A stretch of 64,000 bases of DNA. Origin: Centropus unirufus (Eukaryota > Chordata > Aves > Cuculiformes > Centropidae). This document shows, in pieces, positions 63,180-64,000 of the stretch (position 1 is its first letter; every line of letters begins with the position of its first letter). The notes below the pieces were generated by a model. That model saw nothing but the letters and a program-made list of their open reading frames with translations. It did no database searches and was not told where the DNA came from. The position numbers were made by a program, and so were the translations under genes. The stretch is from the NCBI GenBank assembly GCA_013397695.1, contig VYZI01000002.1:4017565-4081564 (forward strand), read 5' to 3'.

Positions 63180-63560
63180 TGAGATAGGATTGAACACGTT
63201 TCTTCAAACTGAGAGACTCCCTGCCCTTGCACTCGTCAAGTTAGAGAAATAAAACAAGCCTGCAGCAAACTCCAATAATATCAAGCCAAATGAAAAATCT
63301 TAGCTCATGTGCATTATAATATCAAACCCCGAAACTTCCTTCCATTTCATCACCAATGAGTGGCAACTTTGGGATTCAGATAGAGTCTGAACCAGCCTTT
63401 GGACACACCTGACACCTCTGCAGCAATTTCAGTAGCAATTCACAAGGAATGAAAATTACCTCCCCCAGAATAAGGTTGGAACAGAAACAAATTGGATATT
63501 TAAGATGTTTCATGAAACTCTGAGAATAACAAAGCTTTGGCTGGAGAGAAATCTTTAAGA
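63180..63560. promoter_or_regulatory. Candidate conserved non-coding block G
   Basis: Non-repetitive stretch with ACACCTGACACC (T-box/E-box-like) near 63403-63416, CATTTCATCACCAATGAG, TTTCATGAAAC and AACAAAGCTTTGG (TCF/LEF-like CTTTG) near 63529-63541. It looks like a conserved non-coding element. Inference only. Confidence 0.25.
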
Positions 63561-64000
63561 GATTAATTTAAAATATTATTTTACTTAACCAGCATAGGCT
63601 CTAAATTGATAAGTCATCAGAGTGCTGCATCACATACTATGTATATTGTCTACATATTTGAGAACAGTGATGCATCAGGATCCAGAATGGACACTTCAGG
63701 CAGTCCTCTGCATCTTGAAAATAATGACTCCAGAAGTCTATTGCATTAAAATAAATTCCTTAATAATGAATGGCCATGTGTGTTTGTCCAAATTTTATTG
63801 AATTTGATTCATTCTGTCTGTTTTTAAATTATGTCTGCAGTTTCCTGGATCAGAAGTAAATTGATATGTTTGACCAGCTTTCCCTTTCTGTACACTTTAG
63901 ATATACTTGCAGAAAACTTTCTTAGGATATAATGAAGGATGACAGATTTTCTTTGGTATTTTTAAATAATCCTTTGAATTTTAAGAGCATTTTTATATCT
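63561..64000. other. Non-coding unique sequence
   Basis: AT-rich DNA to the window end with nothing recognisable. Confidence 0.45.

Noticed and set aside
1..64000. CRISPR arrays, bacterial operons, rRNA, functional tRNA, CpG islands
   Set aside because: None seen; sequence character is vertebrate nuclear non-coding DNA.

Overview
The window looks like AT-rich, CpG-poor, non-coding nuclear DNA from a bird. The main evidence is the repeats. There are ten CR1 (chicken repeat 1) LINE copies or fragments, several ending in the typical CR1 3' tail built on ATTCTATGA or ATTCTGTG. There are also two long terminal repeats of an ERVL-like family that I know mainly from neoavian genomes. I infer a neoavian bird; CR1 alone would also fit turtles or crocodilians. 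I see no bacterial gene organisation, no CRISPR array, no phage and no rRNA.

I can support no intact protein-coding host gene. Nearly all open reading frames are short, overlap on both strands and match no family I know. The recognisable coding sequence is decayed CR1 ORF2: an endonuclease piece at 41.2-41.9 kb, reverse transcriptase (RT) pieces at 41.9-42.8, 45.1-46.3 and 57.6-58.6 kb (the last on the minus strand), and a C-terminal piece at 3.2-3.9 kb (minus). All are broken by stops, frameshifts or deletions. The window is therefore probably intergenic sequence or part of a large intron.

Layout: 0-5.2 kb holds three CR1 fragments and a perfect 15-bp inverted repeat. 5.2-37.6 kb is mostly unique sequence with only three short CR1 pieces, a degenerate tRNA-like sequence near 24.8 kb, and several stretches that look like conserved non-coding (enhancer-type) DNA around 12, 16-18.5 and 33.3 kb. 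37.7-46.3 kb is the repeat-dense part: a truncated LTR, a CR1 3' end, a faint CR1 trace and two large CR1 copies. 46.3-53.3 kb is unique. 53.3-54.2 kb is a solo LTR with near-matching 5-bp flanking repeats. 57.6-58.6 kb is a minus-strand CR1 copy. 58.6-64 kb is unique sequence with two more enhancer-like stretches near 62.4 and 63.3 kb.

I found no convincing undescribed system. The items most worth a second look are the inverted repeat at 4.4 kb, the tRNA-like sequence and neighbouring palindromes at 24.8-25.0 kb, the candidate conserved non-coding blocks, the oppositely oriented LTR pair, and the different internal lesions of the large CR1 copies.
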